Shown piece after piece: positions 10,010 through 25,000 of a stretch of DNA of 64,000 nucleotides; the first letter of the stretch is position 1, and each line of letters begins with the position of its first letter. Source of the DNA: Buxus sempervirens (Eukaryota; Streptophyta; Magnoliopsida; Buxales; Buxaceae); NCBI GenBank assembly GCA_947561395.2, contig OX387190.1, positions 37,126,392-37,190,391 on the forward strand. Direction: 5' to 3'. Position numbers and translations under genes: made by a program. The notes beneath the pieces were generated by a model. The model was not told where the DNA came from. It made no database searches and was given only the letters and a program-made list of their open reading frames with translations.

Positions 10010-13000
10010 ATGGAGACTATGAATGTCAATTGGGAAGCCCTTGATGCTCTCGTTATCGATTTCGCCAAATCTGAAAACCTAATCGAAGATTCAATCTCTT
10101 CTCCTCCTTCCTCTCCCTCTTCCTCTTCCTCTTCCTCTTCTTCTCCCTCCTCTCCTTCGTCTTCTTCTTCTTATCGCTCGCGTTTGCTGATCCGCCAGAT
10201 TCGACGGTTTATAGAGATTGGGGATATAGACGCAGCTATCGATCATCTTCGGATCCACGCTTCTTTTGTCCTCGACGATCATCGCCTTCTCTTCCGACTA
10301 CAAAAACAGGTGTTCGCATTACATTTTTTTTCCGTTATCTAATTAAGCCTGAGTTAGATTTCTGAGTTGGAGAATGTTATTTCTTAATAGAAATTCATTG
10401 AGCTTCTGAGGAGGGGGACAGCAAAGGATCAAGAGTCTGCCATTGAGTGCCTGCGGACAGCGCTGGCTCCTTGCGCTCTTGACGCCTACCCGGTATGTAA
10501 GAATATTTTTCCCTTCTTATTTTCCCTTCTTATCTTCGCTTCATTTGTTTTCCTCTTAAGTTATTGGGCACTTCTAAAAAGGTTTAATGGCTTTGGGAAT
10601 GGTGTTCTTGTTGCATTGGGGTAACGTATCTTTGTAGTTGAACAGGAAAATCTACTACGAAAGATAATTGACAAATTGAAAAGGATGGGCACCATTCTGT
10701 ACGGGCTAGACTTTGTCAAACGAAAACCAAGAGTGACGAGACCAAAAGACCTAATCACTGTATGCAATACGAATCCCAGCCATTTACAGAATCGGAATAT
10801 GAAACTCCCATTTATTTCAGAAAATTAGAACATTACATCTTTAACAAATTGATACCTGTGCTCCGCAACTTTAAAATGTGGCAATTATTTTCTTTCAAGC
10901 GAACCTATCATACCATAGAGGGCAACATATTCTACACAGGAGCCACCTCATCTAGCGCCAGCAAAAATAAATATTTAAATCTCACTTAGCATCACGCAAA
11001 AAACCACAAGCTTATTTCATAATAGAAAAAGAAGAGAAAAAAATGGTCAAGGGTTACTGCCCAGCTCCAATGCACGTCAGATTCTGCCTCCTTGCACAAA
11101 ATCCGTTCATTCTTCAGTATCCACTATCCGTTGACAAGATGATCTACTGTTAAAAATTTATCCAAAGCTATTTCTACATGAAGAAAGCGATCTTAGATGA
11201 ACCAAGAGCTCTCCAAATAAGCTTCCAAGGTGCAATGTGTGCGCGCGCGCATGCAGGTGGATGTACTTCCTACTTCATCTCATTCTCTGGTTCAAAGCAT
11301 ATATTTCTGGTATTGTGTCTTTTCTGTACAAGCATGCTTTTAATGAAGGAATACTCCAAATGTTAATGAAGAATAATGGCAATAGCTCTTATGGAGAATT
11401 GTGTTTTGTTAGAGTTAATCAGGCAAAGTTTGACAGTTGCACATGTTAATGACATAATTTGGATTCCACTAATCATTATTTACAAATTGGGAAAAGAAAT
11501 GATGGATGGTTGGAAGTAGGCAATCTTATCTTTTGTTGACCCAAGTGGAATTGTGAGTAAGAGAGCAGAATTGGCTTTTGCATGTGGAAGTGGCAATACA
11601 ATTTTTCTGAGTCAAGTAGCTGCAGATGAAGCTTTAAAAGTCAGATAAGCTGGTTTAATTTTTTGCTAAAAGATTGATTATTACCTTTGTGGGCATGGAT
11701 TGACGTTTCGTGGATGGACGTTAAATTTAAGGTGCCAAGAATGCTAAATGTCATGCTTTTTCTTGGCGTCTGTCAAATAAAAATTTATTTAGTCAAGTCA
11801 CGAGCATTTGACTAGAATACTTCGTTTGTAAGACATTAATGAAATGGAGTATATAATTACTATTTAAAGGAATCCTCATGAAGGATACGGTTCTGGAGAT
11901 TGCCTGACATAATGCTTGTGAAGCGGTGCTTGATGTGCTGGATATTTGTTTTAGTTTAGTTTTTGGGGTTGTAGAGAAATTTGCTACATATGTTTGCCCT
12001 GCCATTTAAAAATTTTTTTTTTGTATTAATCATTTTTGTTCGGTTGTTTCCTGGCCATATGGGTTATTCTTTTTTCCAATTTTTAATAAAAGTCTATCAA
12101 TACCCATCAGAAAAATAAAACAAAAACAGTGAATCAGAGAAACTTCCCTTTTTTACTTCTTATTCATCTGACCGAAAATCATTTCCCTTAACTACTTAAT
12201 ATAGGGCTTTCCATTTCCATTAATAGTTACACAAAATCTATCTCCCAATGATTGCTATTAACTTATGCCCACTTGACCTCAAAACAGTATCTATTTGGAG
12301 ACATTAGTACTGCAATCTTATTCAGAGATATCTGATTGGTCTCTCTCTTGCCTTAATTCTGACATATTTACGTGTCCCTATTGTGTTCAAGGAAGCGTAT
12401 GAGGAGTTCAAGCATGTTCTTCTTGCCTTTATATTTGATAAAGATGATCAGACATCACCAGTTGTGAATGAGGTAAGCTGAAATGTTTATTTATATGTAT
12501 TATTAATTGTTTGCACCATATTGTACTGGTTTCTACTTGTTACCATCTAATTTTGAGCATCCTCCATGGTGCAATATTAATAATCATTAATGTCCTTTCC
12601 ATTCTAATTTTAGAGAGATTGTTTTCCTTTCTAATGTGAAGTCATTACTTGATTACTATTGTAAATTAATTAAGCCGTACAATGAGCATATAAGATTGGA
12701 TAGCATGAAAATTTTCTTGATTGGTCAAGATGAGATTTAGTGACGATATCTGATAAAAATTATGTTTTCCTTTGGTTTAGATTTGTCTGGTCAGATTCTG
12801 ATTATCAGATGGGTAAATGCTTGATCTCATACTTGGACCCATTTGGTGGTATGCACTTGAAAACCTTTTGATGAGGTGTAAATAAAACAGAATTTGGCAA
12901 GGTCATGCTTCGCCCAGCTCAGGCCAACTGGGAAATATTAAGCCTTCTTAAGGCTTATTACGGCCTATATTTTGGGTCCAAGCCTGGCTAAATTATTTTT

Positions 13001-16000
13001 TTTTCATAGGTTAAGCCTAGGATTTGGCAAGCCTTATCATTTTAAAATGTATTCAGCATTAGCTAGAGATATATATCGTCAATTGAAGATTCCTATGAGG
13101 GTCCTTTGACCACAAAGTGATGCCTCTTAGAAGCTAAGTCATCATATGAACTGATCTAATCTGTTAAGGATAATAACCTTTGGAATTTCCTGGTCTTTTA
13201 AGCAGAATAATATATGAGAAGGCCTTACTACAATGTCAAAAACAATATAAGAAACATATGGATACTTCTTGGGACAAAAGATAACTATTTTGAAACAAAG
13301 CATAGCCATCTCGAACTCTTCAATGGTAGGCTCAGGCTGTGTAGGAAATGAGGAAATTAATCTTTGTTTATATTGATTAATATGTTCAAGCGTCATCAGA
13401 ACTATAGCTTTTTGTCTTTCAAATTCTTTGGTGAAACGTTCCCACTTGGATCAAATTGCTGTTTAATTTAGAACCTTGGGCATGCTGTTTGATCCAATGA
13501 AGCAAATATGTCCTGTATGTAAGTATCTATTTATTTGATTGAAAAAGGATAAAAAAAATCATTTTGAGTGCAGAACTTTGCAGAATAACATAGTTTCTTG
13601 AAAAACAATTCACCTTTCAAATTTTGTATGTCATTTTTTGAAAAATCAAGATTGAATGAATCAATGGTATTGAATTCTTCTTTTGTTTTTCTTCTGTCGA
13701 CAATATCACAACCACCAGCATGTTTAACTGCTGCATCACAGCCTATGATGTTGGCATCACCACTATCACCACCTAGGACATGTACGATTCTATGTAACAT
13801 ATGTAGAACACCTTGTTTTAACATGTTCTTGGGTTGTCCATTCGGGTCGCTATTTTGTTTGCTCTCTATGGGCTGATAGGAGTATTGAGTGAGATATAGT
13901 TTTATTGAGGGCGGGCATATAGATATCTTGGGGTTGTGACTTGCACTTGCCTCTATGGGTGCTCCCTTGTACTACAATCTTTTCTTTTTCTATATATATT
14001 TATCTTTCATTATTGATCAAATAAAAAAAAATTTTAAATTTCCATCATGTCATTGAAACAAACATTGCTACCACTTTGGCAACGTTGACACTCGGCATCA
14101 CCATTACTATAATCAGTGGCGGAACCAGGACTCCAAATCTGAGGGGGCAAAAAAAATTTCAATTAACACTTCTCATGAAATATAGAAATTTCAATGAGTT
14201 AGGAGGGGCAAACCAGAAATTTGGGGGGGGGGGGGGGGGGTGGGTGTGGGGTGCAAAACATAAATTTCAATTAAAACATATAGAAAAATATTTTTTTTAA
14301 TTAAAAAAAAAAGTTCAGGGGGGGCATAATCACTATAAGGTGGTTCCGCCACTGACTATAATAGCCCTTGCTCCACTAATATAGTCGTCATTGCTGTTGC
14401 CATTACTACCACCACCACTACTTTTGGCTAAGGGACCGCTAATCACTATTAACCACCTCCTGTAGCAAGCATAATCACTACCATTTGGTAATGGCCCAAT
14501 TATTACCAATACCTATGATATGATAATCTCCCTAAATAATGGTATCTAGGTGTGTCATTTGGTTGGATCTCTTTTTTGGGTCAAACAGAAACAAAATTGA
14601 ATTAGAGTTGGTAAGTTCGGTTTAGTTTGTTTCAGTTTTTATTACGGTTTATTTTTACATATACACATATATACATACATATACATAATATGCATTAAAT
14701 ATATGAAATGCCCTTTTAATGCAGATTACAATATGACAAATGAAACTATTAGAATTGAAAATCAGGATATCCCTTAATGCAATAAATTTAGGTATCTTGG
14801 ATCAGTAACACAAAAAGACAGAGATATGGATAAATATGTATATGGATGAAGATGTAGCACATAGGATTAGAGCTGGTTAGCTTAAGTGAACAGGTGCTTC
14901 TAGGGTTTTGTATAATATGCGTGTTCTACTTGAATTAAAGGTAAGTTTTATATTTTATAAGACAACATAATGTTGAGTGGCAGAGGCACAACATGTTTAG
15001 AAGATGAATGTTATTGAGGTAAGCGTGCTAAGATTGACATTTGGATAAAAAATACAAAAGACAAAGTAAAAAAATGAAGATATTCAAAAGTGGTTAGGCA
15101 TGGCCATCCATTTAGGGATAAAATGGAGGAAAGTATGTTAAGGCAGTTTGACATGTAAACCGGAGACCTTGAGATGCACATGTAAGATGGCTTGAGAGGT
15201 TGCATATTGAAGGGCCTAAGTGATCAAAAAGTATGCCTAAAAAGACATGGATGGAATTAATAAAGGAAGACATAGATAAACATAAATTAACTAAAGATAT
15301 GATTTTTGATAGAACGTGATGGGGAGACAAGATTCGTGTCTCCGACCCCACTTTAGTGGAACTGGCTTACGTTGGTGATGGTGATGATAGAGGACCAACC
15401 AGTGAAGCAAAGTGGCATCTATCTTCATATATATCTATTGGTTGGGAGACGCTCTCTCCCAATTGAAGTGGGACTAAATCCAAGTGTGCAGAGCTGCATG
15501 CTTGTATTATTTTTAGATTTAGTTTTTTTTTGGTTTATATATGCTTCTTCTTTTAGTTCATTGCTTGGTTTTGTTTATTTTGATGAAAGCCTTGAACATG
15601 ATGGAACCAAATTATAAAAACTGAACCAAAGTACCAAACTGATCTTTTCTGGTTTGGTTTGTTTGGTTTTCAATTTAGATCAAACCAATTAACATCCATG
15701 ATATCAACACCATGTTGCTGCCATCTATTGTCTTTTTCATTCCATTATGTACTAGAAATGGCAAATAATTGTCCCATCCCTGCTGTTGGTATGGTCTGGT
15801 ACCGATGGTGAACAACTGGCCTTTTGGCCTTTTTAAATTTGAGTTTCCTGGGTGGACTAGTACATGTTGTTCCTTGCTGCTGTTTATTTAATTTATTCTT
15901 TTAAATTTTCTTTGGATCTTTTCCTCATACTGGAACGGGCCTCATCATGGAAAACACAATGCCCAATATCTGCATCTTGAGTGTGTCAGTATCTGTTTCC

Positions 16001-19000
16001 ATGTCCATGGACACATGATGCCATGTGGCATAGATTACTGATTGCACAACAGTGACAACATGAAATTACTGATAGGCATCTACTAAATTAATATGACATA
16101 GGTTTTTGATTGCCCACTAATTACTCTTTAATTCCTAATCTAATATTGCAGAATATCTTTCTTTTTTTCAATTTGATTCATATCACACCAACTGCAGAAA
16201 GATAGCTTTTGTTAGTTTTTCTTCCCCACCTATATTTTTATGCTTCTAGTCTATCTAGTCTTTATATTTTTAGTCATTGGATTTATTTTGCGGCTTTAAT
16301 TTTCTTTACCATGATAACTTATTCTCTATAGGGAAAAAAATAGGCAATAAACAATTGGAAGGATGATCACACATCTTCATTATTTTTTTATTTACCTCCT
16401 AGCTATTCATTTGGATCAATGAAATTTCTGATATGAGATTATATTTATGGGCTATCTTCAGATGTAGTACTTTTGTACAGATTTCATTTGTTAGGAGGAT
16501 TTATCTTAAATGCTGTATTCTTTCAGTGGTCTGAAAGAAGAAGATTCGAGATTGCTGGACTGTTATCCTCTGTGCTAAGAGCCCATTTGCATGCTTATGA
16601 CCCAATCTTTTCAATGACATTAAGATATCTCATAAGGTATCTCCACTTTGGCTCCACCTTCAAATAATATACATTGTCATAGTATATTTATTTGTACTGT
16701 TCTCTTCCTAACACTTACTGAATTCTTATTGTTTCTCTTGATGATATGCAGCATACACAAAGGATTTTGCTTTCGTCAAGGCATTCCATCTCCCATTTCG
16801 GATCTTAGTGAGAGGTTACTTCTTGAGGAGTCTGATCCGCCTGCAACACCCCAGGAAGGTCTTTATGAGGCGCCTCCTTTTGATGAGGTGGACTGCTTAA
16901 AATATGCTGCTTCTTTTTTACCTTTTCTTTTAATTATTTTTAATTTTATATAATAGTACACATTCTCCTTTCAAAATTCAGGTTGACATACAAGCTCTTG
17001 CGCATGCTGTGGAGCTTACAAGACAAAGTGCAGTTGATAGCTTGAGATTTGCCAAAGGCAATTTATTTCAGGCATTTCAGGTTCTTACAAAATTTAATTC
17101 ACCTTTAGACTGATTGTTTACTCTTTAGTGTATGTGCATGTGTGTGATATGACAAGCATCTTTTTGCTTTAATGTGGGATCAAAGAAGAAAAGATGCTTA
17201 TATATTGTGGTTTAAATTCATGCATGTTCTTATGTTATAGGAGTTTGAGTAGATTTGGGTATGAAAAATTAAGAAAATCTTTGCCGTAATCTGGGAAGAT
17301 ATGATGGACATCTTTTACATGTGCTCATGCATGTGTCTGTATGTATGAAGTTATGATGAGCATAGTAGCTTTAATAGGGAAAGATATGATGTGCATCTTT
17401 GCTCTAATATGAGATTAATAAAGAGAAAAAAAATGCTTATGTATGGTGATTTTTGTTCATGTATATTTTATGTTATATGTGTTTGAGTAGCCATGGCTGC
17501 CATGCATGAAAATTTTGGAAAAATCTCAAACCTTTAAGGGCTTTAGAATAAATTCTGATCCAGAAATTTTCTTTTCCCTTTTAAGGGACTATAAAATTGT
17601 GAAATGGTGCTGTCCATGTGAGAAAGCTGGTTTGAGTCTAAGCATGTTGTTACTACTTTATCTGTTGCCACTTGCCAGTCCATTGCTCCTAGGACCTTGC
17701 TTTGGTGGGACCTATACCAGATCACAATCATTTAATTTTAATTTCACAATAAGATTTTCCTATCTTTACCATTAATAATTGTTGGTTTTGATCTTTCAAC
17801 ATTATACTTTGTCTTGTTAAGATGTACAAATTAACTTAAAAGATAACAGAGGAAGGAAAGGAAATTTGCAGTATCTTATGTTGAAGGTTATAATCCCAAA
17901 GCCATTATGACATCAGAAAGTCAATGATGCTAAAGATTATGAACGTTGAAATCAAGGCAGTTTGTTCTTGTTAATTCATAAAAAATTGAATGATTAAAAA
18001 GAGATCAGATATGGTAGACATTTCTTGATGAGTATTAACTTGTTACTGTACTTACGTTTATACTTTTCCCCTAATGTATGAATGCTAACCATATTTTAAT
18101 GTTTCTGCAGTAAATACTCTAGTTCATTAAGATGCCAAAGAAATTTATATAAAAAGGCATGTGTCCTTTAAGTGTCTAAGTTGTTCATGCATGATGCAAC
18201 GCCATCCATGATTGGGTTTCTTTGAGATCTTGTGTTAAATGTGGGTCCTTGCTTATTATCTGAGAAGGCATAGAGTGTGCTGAACAAATTTGGCTCATCT
18301 ATTCGATGGCCATAAGGCTCGATTTATCCTCAATTGAATGAAGAAGAATGGGTGCTTTGAGAAGTAATTGGTGTATTTCCAAAATTATGATCCAAAGCAA
18401 TTTGGACCTAACCGGTGTCTCAAAGGGAAGGTTTAGGGGTGTGTGTCTCTGTGTGTTTTTTATTTTATTTTATTTTTGCTGGAAATATTAATAATTGTAT
18501 TCCAAAAAAGGCATTGTGGCTGTACAAGTATAGCTATACAATTCATCACACGCCTATAAAAGGCATAGCCTGAGGAATGAAGCCTAGAAGGCAAGACATG
18601 ACAAAAAGAACAACATAAAACATGCACAACTATACATCTCGTTCAGTCAAAAAAAGGGGGAAAAAAATACTAAACTGACTATCAGCTATATAAACTAGGA
18701 TTTCCCACGTCTGCAACATCTCTCTGTTCCTCCGATTGTCTTCTATTCCACCAGCTTGATTTCCAAATTTCATGTGAACAGTAACACTAATCTTATCAAG
18801 CACAACTTGAGAAAATCTGGCATTATGTTCTTCCCGTAGATAGTAAACACGTGCTGCAAAAGCTGACTTACGTACTTTTTGAGCAATTTCCTTCCCTTTA
18901 AGCTCCGACTGACCCAACTTACCTCCATGTCTGATGGGAGAATTGCTCGTCTGTACCCACATATCTGCAGTACTGAAGCAAATATTGGCCATGTGTAATC

Positions 19001-22000
19001 ACAAACAAAGAAAAGGTGGTTGATGGTTTCCATGTGAGCATGGCAAAAAACAGAAGTACCAGATTGAATCAACCCCAATTTTCAGCAGTCTTGCCTTGTT
19101 TAATAGAGCCGAGTTATAAGGGCGTGGTGAGGAATGTAATTAGCAAAGCAGATTAGTGTGTCATGTGAAAACTGTACCTGGTCTATTTGCAACCACCTAA
19201 TGTTAGCATGTATATTTATCCCAAAAGCAGGCAAAGATACACAAGAAATTGTGTCTTCCTCAGATGAGCGTGCGGGTAAGTAATCCTGTGCCCAAATTGA
19301 TCTCTCAGACGGCCTATAGGGTGCTGTGGATCATGCCAAGCCAAAAAGATTCACCCACTTTAAATTGAGAAGTCCAACTCCAAGAATCTTTCTCCAACTC
19401 CAAGAGGAGGAAGTTGGAATTGTGACAGCCCAGAGGTTCTTGTCACTTATCAAATTGTTTCGCACCTAACCTGCCCATAGTGATTGGAAATCTTTAAGTG
19501 ATACCCATATATCTCTTAGCAGTGCAACCTTGTTACATGGGAAGGTGATTTTTTTTTTCTTTTGTGGTTGGGATGTGTGGTTTTATTGATTGCCCTAGAA
19601 GCTTGCTATCCCTGTTTTAACTCAATTTCCAATGCTTAATGTTGATTGGAGTTGCAACAGGCTGCATGTCGATGTTGATAAAGGTTTCTTGGTAAGTGAT
19701 GAAATAATATTTAATGACTAAAATATTGCGAGTGTTGTTGTTAGAAATTTTATCAAGAAGTACTGACATGAGCTCAATGTCAGTGTTAAACAAGAAAATT
19801 AAGTGCTAACGTGGTCTCTTGGGATCCGAAAGTAATTATTCTGTTGAGATGTTATAATATTTCATTTATTAGTAAAAAAGAATATTCTATAATACTTAAG
19901 TCTTTATTAATCACTTGGTTATTGTCCTGGCTGTAATCATGGAGTTTTCTGGAATCTGTTTTTTGGAGTATTCATTAATAAGAATCAGGCTTGCAAATGA
20001 TGTGGTGGGAAACTTATGTTTGGAAAGAATGAATAGGAAGACCCTTTGGAGAGCAAAGTTAGACAAAGCAAGATGTGCACAGACGATATGGCTCCTAATA
20101 GCTGAATGTCGATTTAGGAGTTCAAAAACGAATAAAAGGGGGTAATTATATAAGTTATAATTAGTGATTATCTACCGGACCGCTGAAGCATTGTTTTTTG
20201 TGTTTTTATGCTTTGACTTAATATAGACATCTATCCTCTGAAAGTGGACTTAATACATGGAACTTGCACTAAATTATAAAAGTTTAAATCAATTGATGGA
20301 GAAAGGGGACTTTTGGATGTAATTTTATTGATAACCTAAATTTCTAGACACGTTAGAGCTAGTTGCATAACAAAATAATGCTTTTCATAATATAAAAATA
20401 TGAGATAAGAACAGAGAAACAAAAGTGCCTTGTATATATGAAATACTTGAAGTACAAGTTACATGTAATTACCTTGTAATTTCTTGCTCGTTTAGGTTGA
20501 AAACTTCATGTGTTTATTTGCTTGTTATTCATGGGCAACATATAATTCATTAATTTGAACGAAGAAAAGCAAACAAAATTATAACAGAAAAAATGGGAAT
20601 ACCTTACCTCATGCCCAAAATTAAAAGCCCAATAAGAAGCAAAATTTTGGAGGGCTAGAAACGGTGTAGCCCCTTTGATTGCACAGAAAAGACGGAAGTT
20701 GTATTCCTGATTTGTTTACCTAAAAAGAAGTTGGAGGGAAAGAAAGAAAGTAGGTAAATCTATAATTACGCCTGGAGATATATTTATATGTATGGTCTCT
20801 TGCTATTTCATTTAAAGAAGGAAAAAATAAAAGAGAGGTTCCCTGTTTCCTGGGTATCATTGGATCAAAAAGGCCTGAGGCTGGCTGAAATTCACTGAAT
20901 TGAAGTACAAGACATCTAAATTTAACATCTGGACGGAGGATCAGGAAAAGGTGATACAAATAATGGAAAGGTATAGAGTGTTTGTTAACTCTTTTAAGTT
21001 TCATAGGGGATGATATTATGTGGATAATAAGTGTTTGGACATGGTTTTCATAGAGTGGTTTGATCCAGAAGATTGCTTGTGCTCTGCTTTATGAGATACT
21101 CTGTTAGAAAAAGATGTAGGTGTCTGAAATTATGAGTCTCCAGAGGGCCATAAACAGTTTCTAACTGGAATACCTACTTATTGCATTAGTAAGAATGTCG
21201 GTTTCTGTTCAAATTCTATGGAGTTCAAGTGAATTTTGGTACTGGGATTGTGGAAGTGGAACTAATCTCACTTGATAATAGGACTTTATAGGAATTTTGT
21301 AGCTATGGCATCGATCATATGTCCTAAGCATTGAAATTTTTTATTTTATTGTGTAATGATTGCAGCACTAAATTCTTCTTACCCTTAAATAGAATACATT
21401 GTTGGTGATCATGAAGATGTTTGCCATTGGTTGCAACTTTTGTATTAGTTTCAGTATATTTTCTTGCAAGTTCACAGTTAAACCGTAACATCTATATCTG
21501 CCTATCTGGTATACTAGGATCTGTTTATGGAATGTTATTGGGATAGGAGGAACATATGTGGTTACCAGTCTCTTTTTTTTGGTATTTGTGTTCCACAGAA
21601 CGAATTGTGCCGGATGAAACTGGATGTTTCCATGCTTGATGAGCTTGTTCATGAGTATTGTGTCTATAGGGGGATCGTGGACTCTGGTCTTGCATCACCT
21701 TCTGGTGACTTTTTTGTCAGACTTGTGCATTTGTTTATGAATTTCGTGTCTGATTTTCCCTTCTTTTTTTTTTTCATGTATATGTGTATATATTGCTGAT
21801 TGTTTCCTAATAATCTTATATTCTGGCTGTTCCAGATTCATCTTTGGAAACGCATTCTAGATTGTCAAAAATTTGTCATCCAGAGCCTGGGAATCATTCT
21901 ATGTGTGACTCTTCCCATAACATGGATTGTGGAAAACAATTTGATGGTGAGACAGCCACTAACAATTGTGAGGTGGATCTTTTTCCAGAAACCAAAGCCG

Positions 22001-25000
22001 ATACCATGACCATACAAGTTACTGATGTTGAACAACGTTCTCCATGCGATGCAACATGTAATCCTGAAGATTGCAGTACCAGTGAAGCACATCATGGAAG
22101 TTGTAAAGGGTATGAAAGGAACAGAAGTCATGCAGCACATGAAAGGAGTAGGCGCAAGAGGTGGAGAGGGAGAATTGATCAGCCAGAAGTTAGCCCTGAT
22201 TTTCCTTTTTTCAGAGGTTCTAAGCGAGAGCCTAGCCCTTCTGGCCAGTTTGGTGGTACAAATATGATACAGGAGCAGCAGGTATCTATTGTGCTGATTT
22301 TTCTGTGCCGGATGATCATATAATTGAATTTTGATAAATTTCTTCTTTGTCAGGATACATTGAAACACTTTTCTAACAAAAGGGTGGATCAGAAATATGA
22401 AACTGTGTTGGAGATGAAGGAACTAGCCACAAAGGGATTTGCTGTGGAGGTTGTGGAGGAAGTAAATGCAATGGACCCAAACTTTTTTTCTCAAAATCCT
22501 ATCCTGCTATTCCAACTCAAACAGGTAAACTCTACTGTAGAATGCATGACCGGAGAAATGGGGAGGGGGAAAAATTAGGAGTAGGCATGTATTCTATGAA
22601 TTTTCACAGACATATTTGTCTAAGATGCGACATTCTGACATTTGGGGGCTTTCAGGTTGAATTCCTTAAGCTGGTCAGCTGTGGTGATCACGCTGGAGCA
22701 ATAAGCGTTGCCTCATCTCATTTAGGCCCTCTGGCAGCAAGTAATCCTACTCTGATGAAGCCATTGAAGGAGACGTTGTTGGCTTTACTTGCACCAAATG
22801 AAGATGCACTTTCAAAAGGTGTACCCTTACCCATCCTTGCAACGTCACTCCAGGTATGGAATGGTTTTCTTATGAAGCAAAAATTGCTATGTATGTTTGT
22901 TTGTTCCCATTTAGTGCACATTTATTCTTATCGTTTAAACTTATATAGCTATATATATCATACTCTGCCTCTGATTCAGTCAACTTGTTTTTTTCTGTAA
23001 AAGATTATATACATCCACATGTTTGAAAACACAATAATTGTTGTTGGATAAAGAAATGATTATCACAGTCAACAACTTGTTCATGATTATGTTTCATGAG
23101 TTATCAGGTTCCCTGAATAATGCTTATCTATTTTCCATTGGATCATAAGATGAACACATGATTATCACATTTTCTATGCTAAAACTTCTGTGCAGTTTCA
23201 TTGAGCAACTTTTCTAGTAATTCAAAAAATCGGATGCAACTATCTGGTTACATTTTCAAGGGAAACTTGTGTTAGCTGGAAATTGATAATTTTTTACAAT
23301 AGAATATACTTATACATCTAACATGACATCATCGTCTTCTTCTTCTTCATCTTCCCAGATTTTATATGTTAATTTGATCATATCCATATGCAATAGGTGA
23401 GAATAAGGTGGGATTGTACTTTAATTGTTCCCATGTGATTATGCGTACACTTTGTTGTGTATGAGCTAGTTGAATGAAGTGAAATACTTTTAATGAGCCA
23501 AAAAAAAAAAAAAAAAATTTTTATATATCCTGCCCTTATATGCTGGTCTATCTGGGGTGGAAGGAAAAATTATTTTTTTGACGAGTTGGGAGGAATTTTG
23601 TTGCGATGTTGAGGTGTTTGTCATTTTTGCTTTTCAGTGATCTTCTTCTTTACCTGAATTCAGAGTGCTTCTTTTTTAGTTTATATGCATTGTTAGGATG
23701 TGTTGTAGGATCAGTAACTTATCTTTGGGGGTGGACTAGTGCTTATTTTTTATGTGCTGGTCTAATGTATGTTTTTGATCCTTGCATTGCTTGCCCTCCT
23801 CCTCCATGAATTATCTGCATCAAATATGTTATCCTTTCAAAGGAGTTCTTTGGTTCTTCCAATCCTCGTCTCCATCTTGGCTGTGAAAACGCATGCACAA
23901 GTTGACAATTTTGAATTAATATTTCCAATTCTCTACCCCTTGTCTCCCACATTGGTGGTGAACTGCTTTCCATTGGCACTATTAAATTTCCTGAGCTTCC
24001 ATTAATACAATGCATTACTCCTATGCATGCACCCAGAAATAAATCCTTACCCACATTGGTTCTGAACTGCTTTCCATGGCACTATTAAATTTCCTAAGCT
24101 TTCATTAATAAAATGCATTACTCTTATGCATGCACCCATAAATAATCCTTATCCTTTGAATAAATGGGACATAAACTTGTATAATACATATTAATTTCAA
24201 CAGATCGTTGGTGAATAGCAATAAGTTATATGTACAGCCCTGAGTATCAATTTATATTAAAAAAAAAATAGGGTGTTTTTACTTTTCCATGGGACAATAA
24301 TATTTTCCTTAGTTTTTCCTTCAACTCTTGCATTCCTTTTCCATTTTACACTTCTTTTTTTCCCCATTATTTCTCTATCATGTCATCTGGCTTTTCCTTA
24401 TCAAGGGACGTGTACCCCTTTGTGGAAAACATCTTCCCTTTTGAGGAAAACATCTTCCTTATATATCATTATGATGGTTGCTCTATGTCAGATTTGTCCC
24501 CAATTTTGAAAAGGTTAAAGAGCATTCTGGTTTTCACATGTAGAAACCATTTTGGCCTTACTTTTATCCTTGAACTTTTTCCCTTTACTGAAAATCACAT
24601 TTTCAGTCAGATCTTGTCTTCAAATCATTTATTACCACCTCCTAGAAATCTATTTTAGCTTCAAGGCATGCTATTGTATTATCTTTAGATGATGCGTTTA
24701 TCTAACAGGAGTGCTGTTAACTGGGTATATGGTAAGTGCCATAATTTGATTCTGTCTAGGTCATTTAATTTCAAGGTATGAGATTTCTGTACTTTGAGCT
24801 AAGCATATTCATCACAGAATATTAAGAATTTTCCAGTTTATTGAATTATATAACCCATTATTATGTTTCAATATCAACAATTCATTGATTTATCTGAAAT
24901 TTCTATTACGTGCTTTCATTTCAATGATTGGACAACATATAGTAATCTCAGTTTTTTTCCCTGAAATTATTTCATACTCGTTGTCACATGAACGTGAAAT

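Larger units (their letters stand above)
12473..16526. other. Intron 3 of the CTLH/CRA gene, filled with transposon remnants
   Basis: A 4-kb intron. It contains a likely LINE 3' end (about 13800-14035, ending TTGATCAAATAAAAAAAA), a hAT-type MITE (14114-14354), and an RTE-type LINE remnant (about 14790-15390). An open frame on the minus strand at 13531-13824 has no recognisable domain and is probably part of an old insertion. Confidence 0.55.

Noticed and set aside
10091-10282. Arg-rich minus-strand open frame
   Set aside because: It is the complement of the poly-Ser coding tract in exon 1 of the CTLH/CRA gene.
21865-22368. 167-codon minus-strand open frame
   Set aside because: It lies antisense to exon 8 of the CTLH/CRA gene, whose splice-consistent frame explains the sequence.
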